A stretch of DNA of 64,000 nt from JBEKHT01 sp049511715 (GCA_049511715.1 JBEKXU010000014.1:15588-79587); one strand, 5' to 3'. Counted from the stretch's first letter, positions 26,557 through 34,733 are shown. Numbers and translations are program-made. Notes: generated by a model from the letters alone, not told the origin.

Positions 26557-27633
26557 TCAGCGACCGTTTCCAGGGTGATTGCCGCTGGCGTTGCTCTCCA
26601 GGCGGGCGAAGATCATGCGCCCCGCCGTCGTCTGCAGAGCCTTGGTAACCACAACCTCAATCGTCCGGTCGATGTGACGTCGACCCTCATCGACCACCAC
26701 CATGGTGCCATCCTCCAGATAGCCGACTCCTTGGCCGGCTTCCTTGCCTTCCTGGATGATGTGGACCTGCAGGTTCTCCCCGGGCAGAAAGATGGCGCGC
26801 AGCCCGTTGGCCAGGTCGTTCAGGTTGAGAACGGTAACCCCCTGCAACTCGGCCACGCGATTGAGATTGTAGTCGTTGGTCAGGATGGGGCAGCGCAGTT
26901 GCTTGGCTAGAATGACCAGTTTCTCGTCCGCCCCGCGCACGTCCTCGACATCCAGGTCAGTGATCCGCAGGGGGGCCTGGCGGTCTTTCTGCAAGCGGTT
27001 GAGGATCTCCAGGCCTCGCCGGCCACGCTGGCGGCGCAGCGGATCGGCGGAGTCGGCAATGTACTGAAGCTCGTTCAGCACAAAGCGCGGGACCAGAAGC
27101 GTGGACTGAAGGAACCCTGTCGCGGCAACATCGACCACCCGGCCGTCGATGATTACGCTGGTATCCAGCAGAATGCTGCGACTCTCGGCTCCGCCCGAAT
27201 TTCCCCCCGGCACAAAGCGAGCGTTGAGGAACGAGAAGACGTCGTTCTGGCGCATGACGAAAAGCGCGACCCCGAAATAGGCGCACAGCAAGGCGCACAC
27301 GAAGGGCAAGAAGGTGCCGAAAGGTCTCGGCAGCAGGGACAGCGGCAGAGAGGCCAGAGTTCCGACAATCAACCCCGCCACCAGCCCGATCAGGGCCGAC
27401 GCCAGGGTTGGCGCGGGGAGCTGGCCGAGCATGCGGCGCACCGCGCGCGCCGGGCGGGTGGTAAGAAACGGGGTGAGGACTAGACCCAGGAGTGCTCCGA
27501 CGAGGGAAAAGACCATGGCCCACAGTTCCTTGGGGCCAGAACCCGCCAGGTTGGACAGGTAGGTTCCCAAGTACAGGCCGCCCACCGCAAAGCCGACCAT
27601 CCCAAGCAATCGAAAGAAAAACTCGGCGCTCAT
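26557..27633 (-). CDS. YacL-like PIN/TRAM-domain membrane protein
   Basis: A 358-aa protein. The first about 115 residues form four membrane segments; then a PIN-domain nuclease fold (LLDTSVIIDGRV; acidic residues DGR, ELQYIAD, ADEKLV and TNDYNLNR), then a C-terminal TRAM domain (GQGVGYLEDGTMVVVDEGR). This is the YacL architecture; function is unproven. The ATG at 27633 has AGGGAG 6 nt upstream. It is preceded by a strong promoter and a leader of about 176 nt ending in a 12-bp hairpin. Confidence 0.87.
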   Translation of the reverse strand: MSAEFFFRLLGMVGFAVGGLYLGTYLSNLAGSGPKELWAMVFSLVGALLGLVLTPFLTTRPARAVRRMLGQLPAPTLASALIGLVAGLIVGTLASLPLSLLPRPFGTFLPFVCALLCAYFGVALFVMRQNDVFSFLNARFVPGGNSGGAESRSILLDTSVIIDGRVVDVAATGFLQSTLLVPRFVLNELQYIADSADPLRRQRGRRGLEILNRLQKDRQAPLRITDLDVEDVRGADEKLVILAKQLRCPILTNDYNLNRVAELQGVTVLNLNDLANGLRAIFLPGENLQVHIIQEGKEAGQGVGYLEDGTMVVVDEGRRHIDRTIEVVVTKALQTTAGRMIFARLESNASGNHPGNGR

Positions 27634-27651
27634 GAAAGGCTCCCTATGAAA

Positions 27652-27679
27652 GCGAGGGCGGCCGACTGGCCGCCCTCGC
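27652..27679 (-). other. 12-bp perfect hairpin in the leader of the yacL-like gene
   Basis: GCGAGGGCGGCC, loop of 4, then the exact reverse complement. On the minus strand it is followed by TTTCATAGGGAG, so it ends just before the ribosome-binding site. It may act as an attenuator, mRNA stabiliser or regulatory structure. Confidence 0.6.
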
Positions 27680-27815
27680 AATGATGCCCATCGGCCGCCC
27701 ACAGGAGGACCCCTGAGGCAGTCGCGCCGCGGTGCTATCAATCAATAAGCGAATGAGTCCAGCGATTAGGCCAGTGGCCGGGCTTGGCATGAAATAATCG
27801 CCGCGGCTGAAGCTG

Positions 27816-27844
27816 ATCATATCACGCGCGGCGGGAGGAGTCAA
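27816..27844 (-). promoter_or_regulatory. sigma-70-type promoter of yacL-like/cysS/rlmB
   Basis: On the minus strand TTGACT, a 17-nt spacer, then TATGAT: 5 of 6 bases match in each hexamer, with ideal spacing. The predicted start near 27809 gives a leader of about 176 nt. Confidence 0.7.
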
Positions 27845-27994
27845 AAAGCTCCTCCCTTTGCGAGGCGACCCTGAAGGCAGGAGCTAGAGAGGGCTCGCCC
27901 AGATCGCCCGCTGGAGCCCAAACGGTCGGGGCAGGCCAGGCCGGTCAGGCCAAACCCGGTAGGCCCGGCGTCCACCTCCTCCAGGCCGGGATGT

Positions 27995-28000
27995 TATACT
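27995..28000 (+). promoter_or_regulatory. -10 box (TATACT) for the beta-lactamase-fold gene
   Basis: TATACT is followed by seven T, then GGAGG and the ATG at 28021, so the leader would be about 14 nt. No clear -35. Confidence 0.5.
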
Positions 28001-28020
28001 TTTTTTCCTTTGGAGGTCGC

Positions 28021-29505
28021 ATGCGATCTTCGGGTTCCTGGCTTCGCTGGCTCTCGATTGGAGCTTTGCTGGCCGCCGTGGGCGTGACCTTGCTGGAGCT
28101 GGCGGCCTACAGCCAAGCGCGAGCCAACTTGCCTGCACAAATGAATGTTGCGGGGGTCCCGGTGGGCAACCTGACGCCCGACCAGGCTGAAAACCGCCTG
28201 ATGGAGGTGTACGGCTCGCCCATAGAAATCCACTATGGAAACCAAGTCATGTACCTATCCCCGAGCGAGTTCGGATTCTCGCTCGACCTAGAGAGCATGC
28301 TGGCCAGTGCGGACCTGGATCGCACCCAGGACCCATTCTGGATCGGCTTCTGGAACTACCTGTGGGGAAAGCCGGGCCAAGCCTACAGCATTCCCCTCAA
28401 GGCCGATTACTCTGGGTCTCAATTGAGCGCGGCCGTGGCGGACATTGCGGCTCGCTATGACCGGCCCGGGATTCCGCCCGAGCCGGTGCCCGGCTCGCCG
28501 ACCTTTTCTCCGGGCACGCCCGGCACGACCCTCAACCAGGCCAGTGCGGTCGATCAGATCTCTTCGGCTCTCCTGAGAGGCAGCGGCCGACGGGTCGACC
28601 TGCCCTTGAGCGCCAACACGATCCCGCGGCCGACGGCGAACGGCCTGCAAGTCCTTCTCAAGCAAATCGCCCAGGTCGACGGGTACGACGGGCTGATGGA
28701 CTTGTACATGATGGATCTGCAGAGTGGGGCCGACATGCATATTGTCTCCAACGAGGGACAGGAGTTGGCCCACAACCCGGATATTTCCTTCTCCGCCGCC
28801 AGCACGATCAAGATCGGCATCCTGGTCGCGGCCTACCGCTACCTCGGAAGCCAAATGGACGCACCGACCCAGAGCTTGATGCAAAAGATGATCGCGCTCT
28901 CGGACAACCCCTCGACTGACTCCCTCATGGAGGAAATCAATCTCAACCGCGGGCCCCTGCTGGTCACCCAGATGCTCAGCCAGATTGGCCTGGAGAACAC
29001 CTTCCTGGCAGGTTATTTCCGGGATGGCGCCCCCCTCCTGCAGCAATTTCAAACCCCGGCCAACCAGCGGACGGACCTCAATACGACCCCGGATCCATAC
29101 AATCAGACGACCCCTTCCGACATGGGTGCCCTGCTGGTGGATATCTACCAGTGCGCGGAGGACAACGGCGGGGCTTTGAGGCTGACTTTCCCTCAGGTCA
29201 TCACGCAGCAGGACTGCCAGGATATGATCAACCTGCTGGCCCAGGACAACATCGGGGTGCTCATCCAGGCCGGGGTGCCGGATGGCACACGGGTTGCCCA
29301 TAAGCATGGCTGGATCACGGACGCCCAGGGGAATATCAACTACATCTCCGACGCCGCCATCGTTTACACCCCGGGGGGCAACTACGTGCTCTGCATCTAC
29401 CTCTGGAAGGACGGCGGGCTTGACTTCGATAAGGATTCCAAGATGGTCGCCGACCTTTCCCGCGCGGTGTACAACTACTTCAACCCGCCCACCTCTTCCC
29501 AATGA
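28021..29505 (+). CDS. Exported class A beta-lactamase-fold protein with an N-terminal YoaR-like region
   Basis: A 494-aa protein. Membrane anchor at about 13-30, a VanW/YoaR-type PG_binding_4-like region (about 40-200), then a class A beta-lactamase-like domain (about 215-490). All serine-hydrolase motifs are kept: S261-x-x-K264 (ASTIK), S294-D-N and K428-H-G. It therefore could be an active acyl-serine hydrolase acting on wall peptides or, less likely here, on beta-lactams. The ATG at 28021 follows GGAGG; an earlier in-frame ATG at 27991 lies upstream of the -10 box. Divergent from the yacL-like gene. Confidence 0.8.
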   Translation: MRSSGSWLRWLSIGALLAAVGVTLLELAAYSQARANLPAQMNVAGVPVGNLTPDQAENRLMEVYGSPIEIHYGNQVMYLSPSEFGFSLDLESMLASADLDRTQDPFWIGFWNYLWGKPGQAYSIPLKADYSGSQLSAAVADIAARYDRPGIPPEPVPGSPTFSPGTPGTTLNQASAVDQISSALLRGSGRRVDLPLSANTIPRPTANGLQVLLKQIAQVDGYDGLMDLYMMDLQSGADMHIVSNEGQELAHNPDISFSAASTIKIGILVAAYRYLGSQMDAPTQSLMQKMIALSDNPSTDSLMEEINLNRGPLLVTQMLSQIGLENTFLAGYFRDGAPLLQQFQTPANQRTDLNTTPDPYNQTTPSDMGALLVDIYQCAEDNGGALRLTFPQVITQQDCQDMINLLAQDNIGVLIQAGVPDGTRVAHKHGWITDAQGNINYISDAAIVYTPGGNYVLCIYLWKDGGLDFDKDSKMVADLSRAVYNYFNPPTSSQ

Positions 29506-29534
29506 AAAACGGCCCCCGAGGATGAGCGCTCGGC

Positions 29535-29555
29535 TGCCGGGATTTTGACCCGGCA
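29535..29555 (+). terminator. candidate hairpin after the beta-lactamase-fold gene
   Basis: TGCCGGG, 7-nt loop, CCCGGCA; perfect 7-bp stem 30 nt after the stop. No T run follows, so the terminator role is uncertain. Confidence 0.35.
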
Positions 29556-29582
29556 AGGGGGCTGGCGGCGGCGCACCCCACA

Positions 29583-29598
29583 GGTTTCACGTGAAACA
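29583..29598. promoter_or_regulatory. parS-like ParB-binding site
   Basis: GGTTTCACGTGAAACA matches the parS consensus TGTTTCACGTGAAACA at 15 of 16 positions with the palindromic core intact. It is intergenic, 4.66 kb from the other site. Confidence 0.8.
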
Positions 29599-29663
29599 TC
29601 TCCGGGCCGCTTCGCCGGCCTGCTCCGCTTCCATCCGCGCTCCGGGGAAGTCCGGGACTCTGT

Positions 29664-29669
29664 TATTAT
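29664..29669 (+). promoter_or_regulatory. -10 box (TATTAT) of a leaderless promoter for the methyltransferase
   Basis: TATTAT is followed by 7 nt and the ATG at 29677, with no Shine-Dalgarno sequence between. Confidence 0.5.
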
Positions 29670-29676
29670 CCCCAGA

Positions 29677-30588
29677 ATGAACGGCCCATCGGGGATTTGC
29701 GACTACGAAGGTTCACGCTACCAGGAGGAATTCTGGGGGCAGGGCAGGCACGAGTACGAAGATCTTTGCGAAGCGGCGGCCCTGCGCCGGTTGCTTCCGC
29801 CCCAGGGAGGTAATCGGTTGCTCGAGCTGGGGGCTGGAGCTGGCCGGAACACCCCCCGCTACCTTGGGTTCGAGCGCATCATCTTGCTGGACTATTCGCG
29901 CAGCCAGCTCCTTCAGGCTCGCGAGCGTCTGGGCTCTGGTCCTCGCTACACGTTTGTGGCCGCCAATATCTACCATCTTCCCTTCGTCCCGGCCGCTTTC
30001 CCGGCGGTCACAATGATCCGCACCCTGCATCATTTGCCTGACCCCCCCGGCGCTTTGCAACAGGTGCGAGAAGTGATCCGTCCCGGGGGTGCCCTGATCC
30101 TCGAATTTGCCAACAAGCGCAACCTGAAGGCGGTGGCGCGCTACCTCCTCGGACGTCAGTCATGGAGCCCGTTCAGCCAGGAAGCTGTGGAATTCGCCCC
30201 GCTCAACTTCGACTTCCATCCGGCCGCGGTACGTCGCTGGCTCAAGGAAGCGGGGTTTCACCTGGAAAAGCAGCTAACCGTTTCCCATTTCAGACAGGAG
30301 TGGCTGAAGCGCAGGATCCGCCCCGGGCTTCTGGCGCGTCTGGACGGGTGGGTCAGTCTCACCGGGAATCTCTGGCAACTCACGCCCAGTGTCTTTACCC
30401 TCTCCCGGGCCACTGGCGAGGCCGGACCGGGCGAAAGCGAATCGCTTTTTCGCTGTCCCCAATGCGGGGACCCGCGCCTGGAGAAGGTTCCGGGCGCCGG
30501 GGAATCGACCGCGCTGGCCTGCCAGGGCTGCGGGCGACAGTACGCCGTACGCGACGGGATCTACGACTTCAGGGGGCCGGTCGGGTAG
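29677..30588 (+). CDS. SAM-dependent methyltransferase with C-terminal zinc ribbon
   Basis: A 303-aa class I methyltransferase. Motif I is LLELGAGAGRNTPRYLG (about residues 48-64), with LLDYSRSQLLQARERL next and a Methyltransf_11-like FPAVTMIRTLHHLPDPPGAL segment. The C-terminus carries a Trm112-like CPQCG...CQGCGRQYAVRDGIYDF ribbon. Substrate unknown; the ribbon is common in lipid- or small-molecule methyltransferases. The ATG at 29677 was chosen from the -10 box 7 nt upstream; the open frame runs further back through the parS site. The 3' end overlaps the convergent glycosyltransferase gene by 20 nt. Confidence 0.78.
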   Translation: MNGPSGICDYEGSRYQEEFWGQGRHEYEDLCEAAALRRLLPPQGGNRLLELGAGAGRNTPRYLGFERIILLDYSRSQLLQARERLGSGPRYTFVAANIYHLPFVPAAFPAVTMIRTLHHLPDPPGALQQVREVIRPGGALILEFANKRNLKAVARYLLGRQSWSPFSQEAVEFAPLNFDFHPAAVRRWLKEAGFHLEKQLTVSHFRQEWLKRRIRPGLLARLDGWVSLTGNLWQLTPSVFTLSRATGEAGPGESESLFRCPQCGDPRLEKVPGAGESTALACQGCGRQYAVRDGIYDFRGPVG

Positions 30589-31726
30589 GGTCCGACTGGA
30601 GGATTTGCCAAGCCAGGCTGGCGACCTGCTCGGCCGCCTGTGGCCGGGCCACCCGGCGGCAACACTGGGCGGCCCGCTCCAGCCGCTGCTGGTCGGTGAG
30701 CATTTCGGCGACGGCCTGTGCTGTCCGCTTGGGTCCCGGGGCCCACAGTCCCGCTCCTTCTTCGACCACATAGAGCACATTGCCGTCCTCTTGGCCCGGC
30801 AGCCGGCTGTAGAGCACCATCGGTAGGCTTGCGTTGAGCGCCTCGCTGATCGTCCCGGGCCCCGCCTTGGTCACCAGGAGGTCCGCGGCCCGCATCAGAT
30901 CAGGCATTTCGGTGACAAACCCATACACAAAAGCCGGAATCGTCCAGGCAGAGTTTTCAAGCCGCAAACGAAGCTTTTCATTTCTTCCTGCAATTATTGC
31001 AAGAGCGCAATTTGTATTGACACGCTCAATTTCCCTGGCAGTCTTGTACAGCGGGCCCATGCCCTCCCCGCCTCCGACGAGCAGCACGACGGGGATATCG
31101 ACCGGCCAACCCAGCCGCCTGCGCAATTCGGCCTTATCTCCGGCAGGAACACAGAAACGCCTTTTCACGGGCAGACCCACCACACGGATCCGCTCGGAGG
31201 ACAGGCCGCACACCAGACCCCGGCTTCGCGCCGGCTCGGTTGGGACCAAACACAAGTCGACCTGACGGTGAAACCACAACGCGTGCGTCGACACCAAGTC
31301 GGTGACGACAGTGATAAAAGGCGGCCGGTTCTTTCCCAGGGCCCGCATCACCGGGGCGTTGAAAACAGGATGGAAGTTCAGGATCATGTCCGCGGGATGC
31401 TCGCGGACGAGCTGGCGGGCCGCATTTTGCACCCAGGGCCAAAGCGTCGCCGAAAAGGCCCGCGAACCGCCGCGGCTGTCCGTGACTCGAAAGGCCATCT
31501 CCCAGGCCCCAGGCCAGCGCATCATCTGAGGGTACCAGGTGGGCATCAAATTCAGGGGATAAGGCGCATAGGCGACGAAGGCGTCCACCATGTCGAAGCT
31601 GAATTCCCCCCGGTGGTTTTCCTGCAGCGCCTCCACCACGGCCTCGGCCGCACTGCGGTGGCCTCCACCAGTGTCGGAGAAGAGCACAAGGATATGCGGC
31701 TGGGCACTACGCGGGAGGTTGCTCAT
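30569..31726 (-). CDS. MGDG synthase/UgtP-like glycosyltransferase (GT28 type)
   Basis: A 385-aa GT-B glycosyltransferase. The N-terminal SDTGGGHRSAAEAV motif (about 15-28) and the C-terminal VTKAGPGTISEALNASLPMVL donor-binding segment are typical of monogalactosyl/diglucosyl diacylglycerol synthases and related enzymes. It would act at the inner membrane face to make glycolipids. The ATG at 31726 has GGAG upstream and overlaps the DUF951 gene by 20 nt, so the two are coupled. Confidence 0.82.
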   Translation of the reverse strand: MSNLPRSAQPHILVLFSDTGGGHRSAAEAVVEALQENHRGEFSFDMVDAFVAYAPYPLNLMPTWYPQMMRWPGAWEMAFRVTDSRGGSRAFSATLWPWVQNAARQLVREHPADMILNFHPVFNAPVMRALGKNRPPFITVVTDLVSTHALWFHRQVDLCLVPTEPARSRGLVCGLSSERIRVVGLPVKRRFCVPAGDKAELRRRLGWPVDIPVVLLVGGGEGMGPLYKTAREIERVNTNCALAIIAGRNEKLRLRLENSAWTIPAFVYGFVTEMPDLMRAADLLVTKAGPGTISEALNASLPMVLYSRLPGQEDGNVLYVVEEGAGLWAPGPKRTAQAVAEMLTDQQRLERAAQCCRRVARPQAAEQVASLAWQILQSDPTRPAP

Positions 31727-31916
31727 CCAGGCTCCGCGACACAAATCGCTTGATTCGCTTGGCGAGATCACGCCGGGGCATCAGCACCCGGTGGCCGCAT
31801 CCGAGGCACTGGATCCCGATGTCCGCGCCCAGGCGGACCACCTTCCAATCACTCGAGCCACAGGGGTGGGGTTTGCGCAAGTGGACCACATCGCCCAAGG
31901 AGAGGTCCGGGAGCAC
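31707..31916 (-). CDS. DUF951 family protein
   Basis: A 69-aa protein matching the DUF951 pattern: LGDVVHLRKPHPCGSSDWKV, then GADIGIQCLGCGHRVLMPR. The three cysteines suggest metal or nucleic-acid binding, but the function is not known. The open frame extends to an ATG at 31952, yet the GTG at 31916 gives the usual length and lies 7 nt after a perfect TATAAT, so a leaderless start is proposed. Its 3' end overlaps the glycosyltransferase start. Confidence 0.82.
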   Translation of the reverse strand: MLPDLSLGDVVHLRKPHPCGSSDWKVVRLGADIGIQCLGCGHRVLMPRRDLAKRIKRFVSRSLDEQPPA

Positions 31917-31923
31917 ATTTTCG

Positions 31924-31929
31924 ATTATA
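31924..31929 (-). promoter_or_regulatory. -10 box (TATAAT) of a leaderless promoter for DUF951
   Basis: A perfect TATAAT on the minus strand, 7 nt before the GTG at 31916. Confidence 0.55.
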
Positions 31930-31995
31930 TCCTCAAGCTCCGGGGGCCTCAACCGATTTCAGCCAATCCAAACCGAAGGGCCTAAGGCCGCGTGG

Positions 31996-32001
31996 TAAAA
32001 T
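31996..32001 (+). promoter_or_regulatory. -10 box (TAAAAT) upstream of pdxS
   Basis: TAAAAT lies about 136 nt before the pdxS ATG. The leader contains a hairpin with TTGCTG/CAGCAA arms around 32070-32094. No known riboswitch was recognised. Confidence 0.35.
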
Positions 32002-32136
32002 CGCTACGAAAGGGGACCTTCGGCGCGCAGGATTGAAGGGGAACCGCAGGTCCTCAGCAATAGTCCGGTTGCTGCCAGCCTGCGGCCAGCAAGCGCAGGT
32101 TGCGCGGATCCGGTTGGCTGCCAGTGGAGGGGTCCA

Positions 32137-33024
32137 ATGGAAAAGGTGGTCGGTTCCCAGACCGTCAAGCGGGGCTTAGCCCAGATGCTCAAGGGCGGCG
32201 TGATCATGGACGTGGTCACCCCGGAACATGCCCGAATCGCCGAAGAGGCTGGCGCCTGTGCCGTGATGGCCTTGGAGCGTGTACCCGCCGACATCCGCGC
32301 CCAGGGCGGCGTGGCCCGCATGAGCGATCCGGAGTTGATTCTCAAAATCATGGACGCCGTCAGCATTCCGGTGATGGCCAAGTGCCGCATCGGCCATTTT
32401 GTCGAGGCCCAAGTCCTGGAGGCTCTGGGGGTGGACTACGTTGATGAGTCAGAGGTCCTCACGCCGGCCGACGAGGAGCACCACATTAACAAGGACCTCT
32501 TCAAGGTTCCCTTCGTTTGTGGCGCCCGCAACCTGGGGGAGGCCTTACGCAGGATCGGCGAAGGCGCGGCCATGATCCGCACCAAAGGCGAGGCCGGCAC
32601 CGGGGATGTGGTTGAGGCCGTTCGCCATGCGCGGGCGGTCCTGGGCGAGATCCGCCGGCTGCAGACCATGGCCGACGAAGAACTGATGGCGTACGCCAAG
32701 TCGCTGGGTGCGCCTTTCGAACTCGTGCGCGAAACGAAGCAGGAAGGCCGCCTGCCCGTGGTCAACTTTGCCGCCGGAGGAATCGCCACCCCGGCCGACG
32801 CCGCTCTTATGATGCAATTGGGAGTGGACGGGGTCTTTGTCGGCTCCGGAATATTCAAGTCCGGCGACCCCGCCCGTCGGGCCCAGGCGATCGTCAAGGC
32901 AACAACGCACTTCCGCGATCCGGCAATCATCGCGGAGGTGAGCCGCGGGCTGGGAGAGCCGATGGTGGGACGTCAGATCAGCTCGATTCCTCAACAAGAA
33001 CTCATCGCCGGCCGGGGATGGTGA
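32137..33024 (+). CDS. pdxS: Pyridoxal 5'-phosphate synthase, PdxS subunit
   Basis: A 295-aa (beta/alpha)8 synthase that makes PLP from ribose 5-phosphate, glyceraldehyde 3-phosphate and ammonia. Conserved segments: GGVIMDVVTPEHARIAEEAGACAV, catalytic lysine K82 in PVMAKCRIGHF, and the phosphate-binding GVDGVFVGSGIFKS near the C-terminus. GGAGGGG precedes the ATG. It works as a dodecamer with PdxT, whose gene follows after 55 nt. Confidence 0.95.
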   Translation: MEKVVGSQTVKRGLAQMLKGGVIMDVVTPEHARIAEEAGACAVMALERVPADIRAQGGVARMSDPELILKIMDAVSIPVMAKCRIGHFVEAQVLEALGVDYVDESEVLTPADEEHHINKDLFKVPFVCGARNLGEALRRIGEGAAMIRTKGEAGTGDVVEAVRHARAVLGEIRRLQTMADEELMAYAKSLGAPFELVRETKQEGRLPVVNFAAGGIATPADAALMMQLGVDGVFVGSGIFKSGDPARRAQAIVKATTHFRDPAIIAEVSRGLGEPMVGRQISSIPQQELIAGRGW

Positions 33025-33079
33025 CCCCCTGGAACAAGCGGCTGGCCGGGGTGTGGCCTCGTCGGAACAGGTCGCCGCG

Positions 33080-33670
33080 ATGAAGATCGGAGTCTTGGCC
33101 TTGCAGGGCGATTTCGCGGAGCACCTGGCCGTCCTGAGGCGGCTGGGGGTGGAGGCCGTTGAGGTGCGCCTGGCGAACGACCTGGAGGGAATCAACGGGC
33201 TGATCATCCCGGGCGGCGAATCCACCACCATGGGCAAATTGGCCACCGATTTCCAACTCCTGACGCCCCTGCGCGAGTTCGGGAAAGACCATGCGGTCTG
33301 GGGAACCTGCGCCGGCGCAATTCTCTTAGCCTGCGACGCTCAGCAGGAGCAGCCTCTTCTCGGCCTCATGAACATTGTGGTCCGGCGCAACGCGTTTGGA
33401 CGGCAGGTGCAAAGCTTTGAGGAAGATCTCGACATCCCAGCCATCGCGGCCGGCGAGGACGGGCGAGCCGGCCCTTTTCATGCCGTCTTTATCCGTGCGC
33501 CGTGGATCGAGCGCGTCGGCCCCGGAGTGCAGCCTCTGGCGCGGCTTCCGGATGGCACGATTGTGGCGGCCCGGGAGAAGCAATGGCTGGCCTCTTCCTT
33601 TCACCCGGAACTCACCCAAGATGATCGCTTCCACAGGTATTTTTTGCGCATCGTCGCCGCCGGCGCTTGA
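33080..33670 (+). CDS. pdxT: Pyridoxal 5'-phosphate synthase glutaminase, PdxT subunit
   Basis: A 196-aa class I glutamine amidotransferase that supplies ammonia to PdxS. The GGEST oxyanion motif (45-49), catalytic cysteine C77 in GTCAGA, and the His-Glu pair in SSFHPELT are all present. The ATG at 33080 gives the standard N-terminus (MKIGVLALQGDF); a GTG 27 nt upstream is possible. It is followed after 23 nt by a GNAT-like gene. Confidence 0.94.
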   Translation: MKIGVLALQGDFAEHLAVLRRLGVEAVEVRLANDLEGINGLIIPGGESTTMGKLATDFQLLTPLREFGKDHAVWGTCAGAILLACDAQQEQPLLGLMNIVVRRNAFGRQVQSFEEDLDIPAIAAGEDGRAGPFHAVFIRAPWIERVGPGVQPLARLPDGTIVAAREKQWLASSFHPELTQDDRFHRYFLRIVAAGA

Positions 33671-33693
33671 GCAGACCGCCCTGAGCGACTCCC

Positions 33694-34611
33694 ATGATCC
33701 GCCTCTTTGAGCTTCGCGACCTCGGTTCGCTCTATCGTCTCGCCGGGCAAGGGATCTGTCTGGACACTCGGGCCGCATTCACGCAGGAGGCGCATCCCCT
33801 GCAATGGGCCGTGTGGGGCCGCCTCCTTCCGGGAACTCGGACCCGCACCCTCTTCTGGGAAGGACCCGAAGGGGCCATGGCCTTCGCCCAAATGCACCAA
33901 GGCAACGGGTCCCCTCTGGCGCGGCTGACCTACCTGACGCCCAGGGAAATCATCGCGTCGGCTCAGGCCACCGACGTGATCGAAGGGGCCCTGGCCGAGG
34001 CCGGCCGCTCGGGGGCACACCATCTGCTGGCCGAAGCGGAGGAAGGAAGCGAGCTGTTCGGCTTCCTAAGGCGGCAGTGCTTCGGCGTCTATGCCCGCCA
34101 GGAGCTGTGGCGACAGGACCAAGCTCTGTCCCCCGCGGGGGAATTTCCCGGAATCCTGCGTCCTGAATTTCCCTCGGACCAGCCTCAGTGCCATGCCCTC
34201 TGCCTGGCCGTGGTGCCCGGTCTGGTCCAGCAAGTGGAAGCTGCGCCGTGGCCCGAGCGGGGTTGGGTCTTGGTCCAAGAGGGTGAGTTAGTAGGCTACT
34301 TTCGGCTTTTCCCCGGGGATCGGGGGGCATGGGTCGAGCCTTTTTTTCATCCCGCGGCCCGTGGAGTCGCCGAGGCGATGCAGTCCCTGTTGTGCTCGCT
34401 GCGGCCGCGGCCCGAACGGCCGGTGTACGTCTGCGTCCGCTCCTACCAGGACTGGTTGGGCCCGATCCTTCAGCACGCCGGCTTGAGGCTCTGCGGCGAG
34501 CAGGCGGTCCTGGTCCGGCGCATTGTGGTGCCGATTGCGGAGTCGTCCGAGATGATCCTGAGCAGCATCGAAAAGAACGTCACCCGGGCCACACCCATAC
34601 GCGGTCAATAG
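33694..34611 (+). CDS. GNAT-like protein, unknown function
   Basis: A 305-aa protein with no firmly recognised family. Its organisation (MIRLFELRDLGSLYRLAG at the start, a long central part, then WVEPFFHPAARGVAEAMQSLL and a terminal strand-rich region) resembles a double GNAT fold, with the acetyl-CoA signature weak. It lies between pdxT and the SpoIIIAA-like ATPase gene on the same strand and may share their transcript. It is soluble, with no signal or membrane segment seen. Confidence 0.55.
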   Translation: MIRLFELRDLGSLYRLAGQGICLDTRAAFTQEAHPLQWAVWGRLLPGTRTRTLFWEGPEGAMAFAQMHQGNGSPLARLTYLTPREIIASAQATDVIEGALAEAGRSGAHHLLAEAEEGSELFGFLRRQCFGVYARQELWRQDQALSPAGEFPGILRPEFPSDQPQCHALCLAVVPGLVQQVEAAPWPERGWVLVQEGELVGYFRLFPGDRGAWVEPFFHPAARGVAEAMQSLLCSLRPRPERPVYVCVRSYQDWLGPILQHAGLRLCGEQAVLVRRIVVPIAESSEMILSSIEKNVTRATPIRGQ

Positions 34612-34666
34612 GAGTTCCTACCCTGCCAGTGACCTTTCTCCCTGGGCATCTTGCAACGTTCGCTCG

Positions 34667-34672
34667 TACAAT
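34667..34672 (+). promoter_or_regulatory. -10 box (TACAAT) upstream of the SpoIIIAA-like ATPase gene
   Basis: TACAAT lies 61 nt before the ATG at 34734. No -35 at the right distance; the gene may also be read from upstream. Confidence 0.3.
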
Positions 34673-34733
34673 GGAGAGGTGAACGGAGCCGCGGCGTCTC
34701 GCCACGCGCAGCGCGCCTCGTCTCGATGGACCC

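Noticed and set aside
27647..27790. 48-codon ORF inside the leader of the yacL-like gene
   Set aside because: No ribosome-binding site; its end is inside the hairpin. Mentioned in the leader finding but not called as a gene.
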